A stretch of 64,000 nucleotides of DNA, taken from the NCBI RefSeq assembly GCF_008121495.1, contig NZ_CP043051.1:1529501-1593500 (forward strand), given 5' to 3'. This DNA is from Mediterraneibacter gnavus ATCC 29149 (GTDB lineage Bacteria; Bacillota; Clostridia; Lachnospirales; Lachnospiraceae). Shown here piece after piece: positions 26,954 through 35,425 of the stretch; position 1 is the stretch's first letter, and the number at the start of each line of letters is the position of its first letter. The position numbers were made by a program, and so were the translations under genes. The notes beneath the pieces are model-generated. The model ran no database searches. It saw only the letters and a list, made by a program, of their open reading frames with translations, and had not been told where the DNA came from.

Positions 26954-28894
26954 GTGTCCGAACAGCAGAAAAAAGCACAGCAGGAACCAGATTTAAATCA
27001 GTTGAGAAAAGTTCGCCGCGAAAAACTGGCGGATTTACAGGCAAACGGAAAAGATCCGTTTGTGATCACAAAATATGACCAGACACATCACAGTCTGGAG
27101 ATCAAAGAGAATTTTGAAGAGCTTGCAGGAAAAGAAGTTTCTATCGCAGGACGTATGATGTCCAAACGTGTGATGGGAAAAGCATCTTTCTGCAATGTAC
27201 AGGATTTGCAGGGAAATATTCAGTCTTACGTTGCAAGAGACAGCATCGGAGAAGAAGCTTACAAAGAGTTTAAGAAGATGGATGTCGGCGATGTGATCGG
27301 AATCACAGGAGAAGTGTTTGAGACAAAGACAGGAGAAAAATCCATCCACGCTTCTTCCGTGACATTGCTCTCCAAGAGTCTTCAGATTCTGCCGGAGAAG
27401 TTCCACGGACTGACAAATACAGATATCCGCTACCGTCAGAGATACGTGGATCTGATCATGAATCCGGATGTAAAACAGACATTTATCAACCGCTCTAAGA
27501 TTTTAAGCGCGATCAGAAGATATCTGGACGGACAGGGATTCCTGGAAGTAGAGACACCGATGCTCGTATCCAATGCCGGAGGTGCTGCTGCAAGACCGTT
27601 CGAAACACACTTCAACGCACTGGATGAAGATTTCAAACTCCGCATCTCTCTTGAGCTGTACTTGAAGAGACTGATTGTCGGAGGAATGGAGCGCGTATAC
27701 GAGATCGGACGTGTATTCCGTAACGAAGGTCTTGACACAAGACACAATCCGGAATTTACATTGATGGAGTTGTACCAGGCGTATACAGACTATAACGGAA
27801 TGATGGATCTGACAGAGAATCTGTACCGTCATGTTGCACAGGAAGTACTTGGAACAACTGTGATCGAATACAACGGTGTGCAGATGGATTTAGGAAAGCC
27901 GTTTGAGAGAATCACAATGGTAGATGCAGTGAAAAAATATGCAGGTGTGGACTGGAACGAAGTGGAGACACTGGAACAGGCAAGAGCACTTGCAAAAGAG
28001 CATCATGTAGAGTTTGAAGAGCGTCACAAAAAAGGAGATATCCTTGCACTCTTCTTCGAAGAATTTGCAGAGGAGCACCTGATCCAGCCTACATTTGTAA
28101 TGGATCATCCGATCGAGATTTCTCCGCTGACAAAGAAAAAACCGGAGAATCCGGAATATACAGAGCGTTTCGAGTTCTTTATGAACGGATGGGAGATGGC
28201 GAACGCATACTCTGAGCTGAACGATCCGATCGATCAGAGAGAACGTTTCAAAGCACAGGAAGAGCTGCTTGCACAGGGAGACGATGAAGCGAATACAACA
28301 GACGAAGACTTCCTGAACGCGCTGGAGATCGGTATGCCTCCTACAGGCGGTATCGGATTCGGAATCGACAGAATGTGTATGCTGTTGACAAACAGTGCAG
28401 CGATCAGAGATGTGCTGCTGTTCCCGACAATGAAATCACAAGGTTCTGCAAAAAATGAAGCAAATAATGTAGCTCAGACAGCTGCAGCTGCTCCAGCAGA
28501 GACAGCAAAAGTTGACTTCTCCAACGTAAAGGTTGAGCCTTTATTTGAAGAAGAGGTTGATTTCGATACATTCAGCAAATCTGATTTCCGTGCCGTAAAG
28601 GTTAAAGAGTGTGTAGCAGTTCCGAAGAGTAAGAAGCTCCTTCAGTTCACACTGGATGACGGAACAGGTACAGACCGCACGATCTTAAGCGGAATCCACT
28701 CTTACTATGAGCCGGAAGAATTAGTTGGTAAGACACTGATCGCAATCACCAACCTTCCGCCAAGAAAGATGATGGGAATCGAGTCTTGCGGTATGCTGCT
28801 TTCAGCAGTGAATAACCTGAAGGATTCAGAGGATGAAGAACTGCATCTTCTGATGGTTGATAACCATATTCCGGCAGGTGCTAAGCTGTACTAA
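26954..28894 (+). CDS. lysS: Lysyl-tRNA synthetase with C-terminal tRNA-binding domain
   Basis: A 646-residue class II LysRS. The anticodon-binding OB fold (about 45-165) is followed by the catalytic core with motif 1 (FLEVETPML), motif 2 (FRNEGLDTRHNPEFTLMELYQAY) and motif 3 (GIGFGIDRMCMLL). Ordinary bacterial LysRS ends near residue 500. Here an Ala-rich linker and about 110 further residues follow, resembling the tRNA-binding domain of MetRS C-termini and Trbp111 (SDFRAVKVKECVAVPKSKKL, LPPRKMMGIESCGMLL). The start is a GTG eight bases after an AGGAG site; an upstream ATG lacks one. Confidence 0.92.
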   Translation: MSEQQKKAQQEPDLNQLRKVRREKLADLQANGKDPFVITKYDQTHHSLEIKENFEELAGKEVSIAGRMMSKRVMGKASFCNVQDLQGNIQSYVARDSIGEEAYKEFKKMDVGDVIGITGEVFETKTGEKSIHASSVTLLSKSLQILPEKFHGLTNTDIRYRQRYVDLIMNPDVKQTFINRSKILSAIRRYLDGQGFLEVETPMLVSNAGGAAARPFETHFNALDEDFKLRISLELYLKRLIVGGMERVYEIGRVFRNEGLDTRHNPEFTLMELYQAYTDYNGMMDLTENLYRHVAQEVLGTTVIEYNGVQMDLGKPFERITMVDAVKKYAGVDWNEVETLEQARALAKEHHVEFEERHKKGDILALFFEEFAEEHLIQPTFVMDHPIEISPLTKKKPENPEYTERFEFFMNGWEMANAYSELNDPIDQRERFKAQEELLAQGDDEANTTDEDFLNALEIGMPPTGGIGFGIDRMCMLLTNSAAIRDVLLFPTMKSQGSAKNEANNVAQTAAAAPAETAKVDFSNVKVEPLFEEEVDFDTFSKSDFRAVKVKECVAVPKSKKLLQFTLDDGTGTDRTILSGIHSYYEPEELVGKTLIAITNLPPRKMMGIESCGMLLSAVNNLKDSEDEELHLLMVDNHIPAGAKLY

Positions 28895-29276
28895 TCCAGA
28901 AAAAAGAGTTCGGTTTGGTAGTCATAGACGTCCAATCAGGAAAAGTGGTTCCACGGATTGACATGGAGCTACATGAAACGGCCTGGAGCTGTATAGATTG
29001 AAATAATGATGTATGGATTATAAGGAAACAGAATAAGGAGCTCTATGGATTCTTAACTGTTTGACTTATTTGTTTACAAGTAAAATATTGATTATTTTTG
29101 AGGAGCATTTTTCAAAAATAAGGTGTATAAAGGGACACTTCTCTTTTGGTAGAAATACCAATGGAAGGTGTCCTTTTTTTGTTGTCAAGCATAGCAATTG
29201 TTCATTTTGATGATATGCAGAAAATATATCCTTTCACGTACCTGCCAAATAAATTTCTGGAAACAAGGAGGAAGCC
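28895..29276. other. Junction between chromosome and mobile-element mosaic
   Basis: No complete gene is seen. Positions 28909-29001 read as an open remnant on the plus strand (VVIDVQSGKVVPRIDMELH to WSCID) without a start, so it may be a leftover gene end. A terminator lies at 29132-29180. No attachment-site repeat could be established. Confidence 0.4.
29132..29180 (+). terminator. Nested hairpin terminator
   Basis: GGACACTT pairs with AAGGTGTCC (one bulge) around an inner perfect hairpin TTGGTAGAAATACCAA, followed by seven T. It closes off transcription before the mobile-element genes. Confidence 0.75.
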
Positions 29277-29534
29277 ATGAAAAAACGAAAAACACCTGAC
29301 TTGGAAAAATATCTGGAAGGAAAGAAACGCAGATTTGTAAATTACACACAAGGAGCAAAGATTTATAGGATGTCCTACTGGCCTTTTGTCAGACTGGCGA
29401 AAAAGGCAGAAGCCAATTATCCGATTCGAAAGACAGCTATTGTGGATCTGAATATTCTGGATGATTTTTTAGAAGACAATCCTGATGTTGCATCAGAATT
29501 AAAGAAGAGAAGGGGGAAGCGTTATGGGAAATAA
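29277..29534 (+). CDS. Small mobile-element protein, DUF6462-like (paralogue 1)
   Basis: An 85-residue basic protein with a PDLEKYLEGKKRRFVNYTQGAKIYRMS start. It is a diverged copy of the next gene and of the one at 56746-56970. This family sits at the ends and backbones of Lachnospiraceae integrative elements. The layout (YxxGAxxYxMSxxxF, then VDLNILDDFLE) looks like a short MerR/excisionase-type DNA-binding fold, but that role is inferred. A GGAGG site precedes the ATG. It overlaps the next gene by 11 bases. Confidence 0.65.
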   Translation: MKKRKTPDLEKYLEGKKRRFVNYTQGAKIYRMSYWPFVRLAKKAEANYPIRKTAIVDLNILDDFLEDNPDVASELKKRRGKRYGK

Positions 29535-29751
29535 CCGAAGCAAGGTTCCGGATTTGGAAAAGCTTGTCAAAGGAGGACGCAAGAAATTTGTCCGTTATGA
29601 GGAAGGGGCAATGCTTTATTCCATGGGAGTCCATACATTTCAACAGTTAGCAAAAGATGCCAGAGCAGTATACCATGTCAAAAGAATCGTGTTAGTTAAT
29701 TTGGATCTTATTGATGAATATCTGGAAGCATTCCGTGATGAAGAATTTTGA
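29524..29751 (+). CDS. Small mobile-element protein, DUF6462-like (paralogue 2)
   Basis: A 75-residue protein, very similar to the product at 56746-56970: both share KFVRYEEGA, YSMG, HTFQ and AVYHVKR, and both end with DEYLE followed by FRDE. It is coupled to the upstream paralogue by an 11-base overlap and precedes the ParA gene. It probably has a DNA-binding or excision-control role in the element. This is inferred from its position, not from a known activity. Confidence 0.65.
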   Translation: MGNNRSKVPDLEKLVKGGRKKFVRYEEGAMLYSMGVHTFQQLAKDARAVYHVKRIVLVNLDLIDEYLEAFRDEEF

Positions 29752-29776
29752 TGAAAGAATACAGGAGGAACAACAT

Positions 29777-30412
29777 ATGTGTAAAGTGATATCCATTACA
29801 AACCAGAAAGGCGGAGTCGTAAAGACCACCACAACCGTAAATTTAGGAATTGGCCTGGCAAGAGAAGGAAAAAAAGTATTATTGATCGATGCAGATCCAC
29901 AGGGAAGCCTGACAGCAAGTCTTGGATATGTAGAGCCGGATGAACTGGGAGTTACTTTGGCAACCATCATGACGAAAGTGATTAATGAAGATGAAATATC
30001 AGAGGAAGACGGTATTCTGCATCATCAGGAAAATGTAGATCTGCTTCCGGCAAATATTGAATTGTCAACTTTGGAAGTGACGATGGGAAATGTAATGAGT
30101 CGGGAAATGATCATGAAGGAATACATCGATACGATACGATTCCGATACGATTATATCTTGATCGATTGCTTACCTAGCCTTGGAATGATGACGATCAATG
30201 CCTTGGTGTCTTCGGATTCTGTTTTAATTCCGGTCCAGGCAGCCTATCTTCCGGTGAAGGGATTACAGCAGCTGATCAAAACAATCTCTATGGTAAAGAA
30301 AAGACTGAACCGGAAACTGACGATAGAAGCCTTGCAATGGAAAGTATCTGGGATCACTCTTCAGATATTGCTAATACAAAGGAAAAGGTTAAGCTTATCA
30401 AGGATGGTGTAG
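29777..30412 (+). pseudogene. ParA/Soj-type ATPase, truncated and fused to foreign DNA
   Basis: The ATG follows ACAGGAGG. About 183 residues match ParA/Soj partition ATPases (ISITNQKGGVVKTTTTVNLG, LLIDADPQGSLTASLG, YILIDCLPSLGMMTINAL). The deviant Walker A reads KGGVVKT, where nearly all members have KGGVGKT, so ATP binding is probably lost. From about 30325 the frame runs into an unrelated sugar-isomerase gene and stops at 30412. The normal last third of ParA is absent from the window. It is best seen as a dead partition gene interrupted by the PTS segment. Confidence 0.75.
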
Positions 30413-30732
30413 ATCGCGAAAACTTTAAGCTGACAGTGGACCTTGGAGCATTAGGAGCAGTGTCAGAGTCTATAGAAGAATGGTTTGCACTCTTTGGAGA
30501 GGATATTATACATTGTCACTTTACGGATGGTAAGCCGGCAGGCTGTCCGACCGGACATATGCCGTGGGGACTGGGAGAGCGGAATATGCTTGAAGTTCTT
30601 AAGGCATTTGAGGCAAATGAGTATAGGGGCGGATTCTCTATGGAATATGTGGATGCAAGAAGCTTTAGGAATCCCGAAAAGTGGGACAGGCAGACAGTAG
30701 AACAGTTTGAATCCTGTCTGGAGAGAATGTAG
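30325..30732 (+). pseudogene. C-terminal remnant of a sugar-phosphate isomerase/epimerase
   Basis: An open frame of about 135 residues, without its own proper start at the junction (first ATG at 30337). It matches the last third of xylose-isomerase-like TIM-barrel proteins: FKLTVDLGALG, then the metal-ligand-type segment IIHCHFTDGKP, HMPWGLGERNML and the closing helix. The N-terminal two thirds are missing, so it cannot form the barrel. It marks the left edge of the inserted PTS operon; the intact gene probably belonged to the same sugar pathway. Confidence 0.7.
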
Positions 30733-30745
30733 GAGGTAATAGTAG

Positions 30746-31222
30746 ATGATTAAGATATGTAGGATCGATCATAGATTGCTGCATGGACAGGTAGCTTTCG
30801 TATGGTGCCGTTCACTGAATGCGGATGCGATTTTGATCGTATCTGATGCGGTGGCAAAAGATGAGATGCGCATGGCGACGATGAGACTGGCAAAGCCTGC
30901 AGGTGTAAAGCTGGTGATCAAGAGTGTCGAAGATTCTATTAAAGTGATTAACAGCGGAGTCACAGATAAGTATAAGCTTATGGTGGTGGTAGAAAATGTA
31001 CAGGATGCCTATGATCTTGTGAAGGCTTGTGAGAGGATCAAGAGTGTGAATCTTGGAGGAAGCAAGATTGAAGAAAACCGAAGAAAGCTGGATACGGCGT
31101 TCTATGTGGACGACAATGACTGCAGATTGTTGGGAGAGCTTTTAGATCATGGAATTGAACTTGAGATTCGTCAGGTGCCAGAAGAGAAGAAAAAGATTGT
31201 TACGAAAGACATGTTGAGTTAA
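30746..31222 (+). CDS. PTS system mannose/fructose/sorbose family IIB component
   Basis: A 158-residue cytoplasmic IIB. The phosphorylated histidine lies in the N-terminal IDHRLLHGQVAFVW motif. The length and Rossmann-like pattern are typical for the mannose family. It accepts phosphate from a IIA protein, which is not encoded here, and passes it to the sugar during transport by the IIC-IID pair. AGGAGG precedes the ATG. It is the first intact gene of the sugar operon. Confidence 0.92.
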   Translation: MIKICRIDHRLLHGQVAFVWCRSLNADAILIVSDAVAKDEMRMATMRLAKPAGVKLVIKSVEDSIKVINSGVTDKYKLMVVVENVQDAYDLVKACERIKSVNLGGSKIEENRRKLDTAFYVDDNDCRLLGELLDHGIELEIRQVPEEKKKIVTKDMLS

Positions 31223-31239
31223 TTGAGGAGGAAATATAT

Positions 31240-32013
31240 ATGCTACAGGCAATATTGATCGGACTTATTGTGTTTATTGGAAAAGCAGATTATTTTATCG
31301 GAACAGCAATGTTTGGAAGGCCGCTTGTACTGGGTGCTCTGGTGGGAATTGTACTAGGGGATATACCAACAGGCGTTATGATCGGATTCCAACTGGAACT
31401 TATATTTATGGGGATGCAGGCGATCGGAGCTTCTATTCCGCCAGATATGATCGTAGGTTCTGTCCTTGGCACAGCATTTGCGATTACGACGGGAAAAGGT
31501 ATGGAGACCGCAATTACGATCGCTATGCCGGCGGCAATCTTGTCAGCGTTTGTTGTCAATCTGTTCTATGGCGTCATTACGCCGATCATGGCAAAGGCGG
31601 CGGACCGCTTTGCCGAGGAAGGTAAGTATAAGAAGATTGAAGGTGTATTTTTAAGTAATGGATTCTTGTTTGACCTGACGTTCGCAGTGATTGCCTTTGG
31701 TGCATTTCTCTTTGGCGGAGATTCAGTTACGGCAGTGGTTAACGCAATTCCAGGATGGCTGACGACAGGTATCGGTATCGCAGCAGGCATTCTGCCGGCA
31801 CTTGGTTTTGCGCAGCTTATCAATATGATCATGAACAAGAAGGTTGCGGTATTCTTCCTGTTAGGATTCTTGTTAAGCGCATATATGGGAATATCTACGG
31901 TTGGTATTGTATGCTTCTCAGTTGTTATAGTGGGAATCTTACTGATCGTGAAGGATTTTGTACCGAATCAACCAGCATTACAGGGAGGAATGGATGATGA
32001 CAATGAATTCTAG
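31240..32013 (+). CDS. PTS system mannose family IIC component
   Basis: A 257-residue membrane protein with about seven to eight hydrophobic segments. It has the family's N-terminal YFIGTAMFGRPLVLGALVG and IGASIPPDMIVGSVLGTAFA. Together with IID it forms the sugar channel. It ends in an acidic tail (GGMDDDNEF) whose coding overlaps the IID start by 20 bases. The sugar cannot be read from the sequence. Confidence 0.9.
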   Translation: MLQAILIGLIVFIGKADYFIGTAMFGRPLVLGALVGIVLGDIPTGVMIGFQLELIFMGMQAIGASIPPDMIVGSVLGTAFAITTGKGMETAITIAMPAAILSAFVVNLFYGVITPIMAKAADRFAEEGKYKKIEGVFLSNGFLFDLTFAVIAFGAFLFGGDSVTAVVNAIPGWLTTGIGIAAGILPALGFAQLINMIMNKKVAVFFLLGFLLSAYMGISTVGIVCFSVVIVGILLIVKDFVPNQPALQGGMDDDNEF

Positions 32014-32815
32014 AAAAACATTAGAGAAAAAGCAGTTAAAGAGTCTCTTCTGGAGATCATTTACCACATCACATGCATGGCATTATGAGAGACAGCAGCA
32101 TATGTCATTTGAGTTTGCTATGATACCGGTCATCAACAAATTATATGACAAAGAAGAGGACAGGATAGATGCATATAAGAGACATATGGAATTCTACAAC
32201 TGTCAGACGGCTATGCAGCCTTTTATCTGTGGAGTGGCAGCGGCGATGGAAGAAGAGAATGCCAATAATGAGGAGTTCGATACCTCTTCCATCAGCGCCA
32301 TGAAGGTAGCTCTTATGGGACCTCTTGCAGGTATTGGTGATTCTCTGATCGGAGGAACACTGCGTGTGATCGCGACTGGTATTGTAGCAGGTCTGTGCAT
32401 GAGCGGAAGTCTGTTAGGACCGATACTCTTCCTTCTGATCTACAATATCCCGACGATCTTACTTCGTTACTTCGGAGTGAAGTTCGGCTATGGGCTTGGT
32501 AATACTTTGATTAGTAAGCTGTCAGAGGGAGACCTGATGAAGAAATTGACGATGGCAATGGCAATCGTGGGATTGATGGTAATTGGTGCGATGGTAGCGA
32601 TGACTGTCGCGGTAACGACACCGATCGCGTTCAATATCAATGATACAGCATTTTCCTTACAGGAGACTCTGGATAGTATCTTCCCGTGCCTGCTTCCGAT
32701 GGCAGTGACATTGGGACTCTATAAATTGAATAAGAAGCATGTAAGTGTTCTTGTGCAGGTGATCGGTATCATGGTGCTGGGCATTGTGCTTGGGGCGATA
32801 GGAATCCTGGGCTAA
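31994..32815 (+). CDS. PTS system mannose family IID component
   Basis: A 273-residue membrane-associated protein. The N-terminal amphipathic part has the family's FWRSFTTSHAWHYERQQHMSF and MIPVINKLY. The middle has MGPLAGIGDSLIGGTLRVIATGI, and several C-terminal hydrophobic segments follow. The start used is the ATG pair inside the IIC end, right after CAGGGAGGA. With IIC it forms the permease. No IIA gene is nearby, so phosphate must come from elsewhere in the genome. Confidence 0.9.
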   Translation: MMTMNSRKTLEKKQLKSLFWRSFTTSHAWHYERQQHMSFEFAMIPVINKLYDKEEDRIDAYKRHMEFYNCQTAMQPFICGVAAAMEEENANNEEFDTSSISAMKVALMGPLAGIGDSLIGGTLRVIATGIVAGLCMSGSLLGPILFLLIYNIPTILLRYFGVKFGYGLGNTLISKLSEGDLMKKLTMAMAIVGLMVIGAMVAMTVAVTTPIAFNINDTAFSLQETLDSIFPCLLPMAVTLGLYKLNKKHVSVLVQVIGIMVLGIVLGAIGILG

Positions 32816-32858
32816 AGGTACGATAAAAGATAAATAGAAAATACGGAGGAGAGAAATT

Positions 32859-33554
32859 ATGGAATATTGTTTAGATACTGGCGATCTTGAGATGGTCAAA
32901 AAGGTGGCAGACCTATACCCAATCAGGTGTTTTAGCATGAACCCGAGTATAGCGGTGAATTGTCTAAGGGGAACAGGAAGAACCTTCCTTCAGAATGCAA
33001 AGATGATCCGTGAAGTGATCGGTGAGGACACTCCATTTTATCTGGAGGCAATGGGTGATACTGCAGAAGAGATGATTGAGGATGCGCATAAGATACGCCA
33101 AGAGATCAAGGGAAATACAATGATCAAGATCCCGGCGTGTCCACAAGGCTTCAAGGCAATCCGTCTCTTAAAGGAAGAAGACATTCTATGTTCCTGCACC
33201 GCGATTTATGATTTTAACCAGGCAATGTTGGCGGCAGAGGCGGGCGCATATTGTGTGGCAGTGTATGTAAGCCGTGTTGATAATTCAGGTGGAGATGGAA
33301 TTGAGGTAGTAAGAAAGATCAAGGAAGCATTTGTGATGGAAGGGATTGCGTGCAAAGTGTCTGCTGCATCGCTAAAACAGGTAAATTATCTGGAGAAGGC
33401 AGCCCTCGCGGGAGCTGACAATGTGACAGTAACCTTGGATCTGCTTGAGAAGATGGCGATACATCCATTGACACAGAAGACGTTAGATACCTTTAAGGCA
33501 GACTGGGAAAGCCTGTTTGGAGAAGGAATGCGGGTTGCCAATATGACAGAGTGA
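32859..33554 (+). CDS. Fructose-6-phosphate aldolase / small transaldolase
   Basis: A 231-residue class I aldolase of the transaldolase-like FSA family. The Schiff-base lysine is in NTMIKIPACPQGFKAIRLL. Other family segments are CSCTAIYDFNQAMLAAEAGA and YVSRVDNSGGDG. It splits a ketose phosphate into glyceraldehyde-3-phosphate and a small ketone such as dihydroxyacetone or hydroxyacetone, or runs the reverse. The dehydrogenase gene after it would reduce such a ketone. AGGAG precedes the ATG. Confidence 0.87.
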   Translation: MEYCLDTGDLEMVKKVADLYPIRCFSMNPSIAVNCLRGTGRTFLQNAKMIREVIGEDTPFYLEAMGDTAEEMIEDAHKIRQEIKGNTMIKIPACPQGFKAIRLLKEEDILCSCTAIYDFNQAMLAAEAGAYCVAVYVSRVDNSGGDGIEVVRKIKEAFVMEGIACKVSAASLKQVNYLEKAALAGADNVTVTLDLLEKMAIHPLTQKTLDTFKADWESLFGEGMRVANMTE

Positions 33555-33574
33555 TCTATGGAGTGAGTGACAAG

Positions 33575-34699
33575 ATGAGCAGAAATACAAATTACCGGGC
33601 GTGGGGGTCTGTGGGACATTACCTGCAGGGTCCCGGCCTGCTGGAAGAAATTGAGAGTTATACAAGTGGATTCGGTACAAAGCATTTCTATATCATTGAT
33701 GTATTTTTCTTTGATACATGGACACAGAAGCTGGCAGAGATCTATGAAAACAGTAAAAGTACCTTTCAAAGTGCCGTATTTGAAGGAGAGGTTACCCGAA
33801 GTAAGATCAGGGAATTCCAGGAACAGGCAGTGGGAAGTGACATTGATACGGTGATCGCGATAGGCGGAGGGAAGTCCATTGATGTGGCGAAAGTAATCGC
33901 GGCGAATCAGGAGTGTTCGCTGGTAGTCTGCCCGACGATCGCGTCTACCGATGCGCCGACCAGTGCAATGTCCATCTTGTATAGTGAAGAGGGAAAGATG
34001 AATGAGATCATGCTGCATAAGAAGAATCCGGATCTGGTCTTAGTAGACAGTAAGATGATCGCCAATGCTCCGGTCCGTTTCCTGGTGGCAGGTATCGGTG
34101 ATGCATTGTCCACGTATTTTGAGGGACTTTCTAATGTTCAGACACAGCATGAGAACTATGTGTGGTGTGACAAGAAGCCATTTGTGAGCACACTCAGTGG
34201 ACGGGCGGTCGCGAAAGAGTGCTTTGACACCCTGATGGCAGACGGAATCCAGGCGAAGCTGGCATGTGAGAGACATATCCTGGTGCCGGCGCTTGAGAAT
34301 ATTATTGAAAGTAATATTCTTATGAGTGGCCTTGGATTTGAGAATGTCGGCTGCTCTGTGGCACATGCGATTGGGAATGCGATTACGGTTCTTCCAGAAG
34401 GAGAACGGATGATGCATGGCGAAAGGGTTGGATTCGGTGTCGTGTGTCAGATGATAGCGGAGCATTATAATCAGGAGATGATAGATCAAGTGCTTAGCTT
34501 TTGTGTGGATGTCGGTCTTCCGGTATGCTTTCATGATCTACAGATAGAACCTTCCGAAGGGAATCTACATCTGATAGCAAGGGAATCTCTGGAAGCAGTA
34601 TCCTGGCAGGCATGCAGCAGAACTTATGGGGAAGAAGATATTGTGCAGATTATGCGGATGGCAGATGCATTAGGCTGTTCTTATCTTTCTAAGAAGTAA
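33575..34699 (+). CDS. Iron-type glycerol/polyol dehydrogenase (GldA-like)
   Basis: A 374-residue dehydrogenase of the iron-containing alcohol/glycerol dehydrogenase superfamily. The NAD-binding loop is AIGGGKSIDVAKVIA, followed by CPTIASTDAPTSAMSILYSEEG. Metal-binding histidines are in VGCSVAHAIGNAI and MMHGERVGFG. It probably reduces the small ketone released by the aldolase upstream, regenerating NAD. A GTG at 33551 could extend it by eight residues, but the ATG has the family-like start. Confidence 0.87.
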   Translation: MSRNTNYRAWGSVGHYLQGPGLLEEIESYTSGFGTKHFYIIDVFFFDTWTQKLAEIYENSKSTFQSAVFEGEVTRSKIREFQEQAVGSDIDTVIAIGGGKSIDVAKVIAANQECSLVVCPTIASTDAPTSAMSILYSEEGKMNEIMLHKKNPDLVLVDSKMIANAPVRFLVAGIGDALSTYFEGLSNVQTQHENYVWCDKKPFVSTLSGRAVAKECFDTLMADGIQAKLACERHILVPALENIIESNILMSGLGFENVGCSVAHAIGNAITVLPEGERMMHGERVGFGVVCQMIAEHYNQEMIDQVLSFCVDVGLPVCFHDLQIEPSEGNLHLIARESLEAVSWQACSRTYGEEDIVQIMRMADALGCSYLSKK

Positions 34700-34707
34700 A
34701 AGAGGAG

Positions 34708-34923
34708 GATGCCAGACTGGCAGGAGAGTTTGTGAAGCTTGCGAAGTCTCTGGATTCGATGGTGACGATCAAGAAAGCGGACAAAGAAGTCGATGCATCG
34801 AGGCTTCTGTCTCTGATGGGATTAGGTGTAAGATGTAACGATGAGGTGATGGTTCGTATAGAGGGCGGTAACGAAGACGCAGCATATGATGATATGAAAC
34901 AATACTTTGAGGCGAATTTATAA
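34708..34923 (+). pseudogene. HPr-like protein lacking its N-terminus and active-site histidine
   Basis: The frame from 34708 reads DARLAGEFVKLAKSLD, then IKKADKEVDASRLLSLMGLG and EVMVRIEGGNED. This matches HPr from just after the phosphorylated histidine. In HPr the start would read GLHARPA; here the ribosome site AGAGGAGG runs directly into the codons for DARLA. The first 15 or so residues, with His15, have been deleted. The only possible start left is a GTG at 34732, giving 63 residues. It cannot act as a phosphocarrier. Confidence 0.7.
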
Positions 34924-34959
34924 GGGACAGGGGCTGTCGCACTAAAACAGAAATTGAAT

Positions 34960-35301
34960 TGCTCCCCGTCAAGTAGACAATTGAAAAAATATAAATTTTT
35001 CCTGCCAGCAGAAATTTATCTGCTGGCAGTTTTTATGCAGCTTGCAAGTAAATTTCATGTTTTTCCATTGATGTTAAAATTCCAAGATTCCTTTGCAAAC
35101 GTTTGTTGTTGTAGTAATCTATATAATCTTCGATCATTTTTACGAGAGTACTTCTATCAGTGAATCGTTTTCCATAGTATCGCTCTCTCTTCAGAATTCC
35201 CCAAAACCCTTCCATTGGTCCATTATCGATACATTTAGCAACTCGCGACATGCTTTGTATTATTCCAGCATTTACAAGTTTTGTCTACCTAGAAGGGAGC
35301 A
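34960..35301. mobile_element. Internally deleted IS3-family element with both terminal repeats
   Basis: Imperfect 20-base inverted ends lie at 34960-34979 and 35282-35301: TGCTCCC and GTAGACA match on both sides, 15 of 20 bases in all. Between them only the last 72 codons of an IS3/IS150-type transposase remain on the minus strand (35033-35251; CIDNGPMEGFWGILKRERYY, then the closing LQRNLG and MEKHEIYLQAA). The element is about 340 bases instead of about 1.4 kb, so it could move only if a full copy supplied transposase. A hairpin (CTGCCAGCAGAAATTTATCTGCTGGCAG) lies at about 35003-35031. Confidence 0.75.
35033..35251 (-). pseudogene. IS3/IS150-type transposase C-terminal fragment
   Basis: 72 codons of the rve catalytic domain end. 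They keep the final acidic residue region (GPMEGFWGILKRE, whose E belongs to the DDE triad) but lack the rest of the domain and the upstream helix-turn-helix protein. It is not functional by itself. Confidence 0.8.
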
Positions 35302-35425
35302 TATCAAATTTGATGCGACGGCCCCTTTTTGCTTTATAGGAAAGGTTTGGATGAAGCTACTGGTGAAAAAGAATACACCATGCTATGGAAACAAAAATAG
35401 AAATCGGAAGTTGGAGGATACACGC

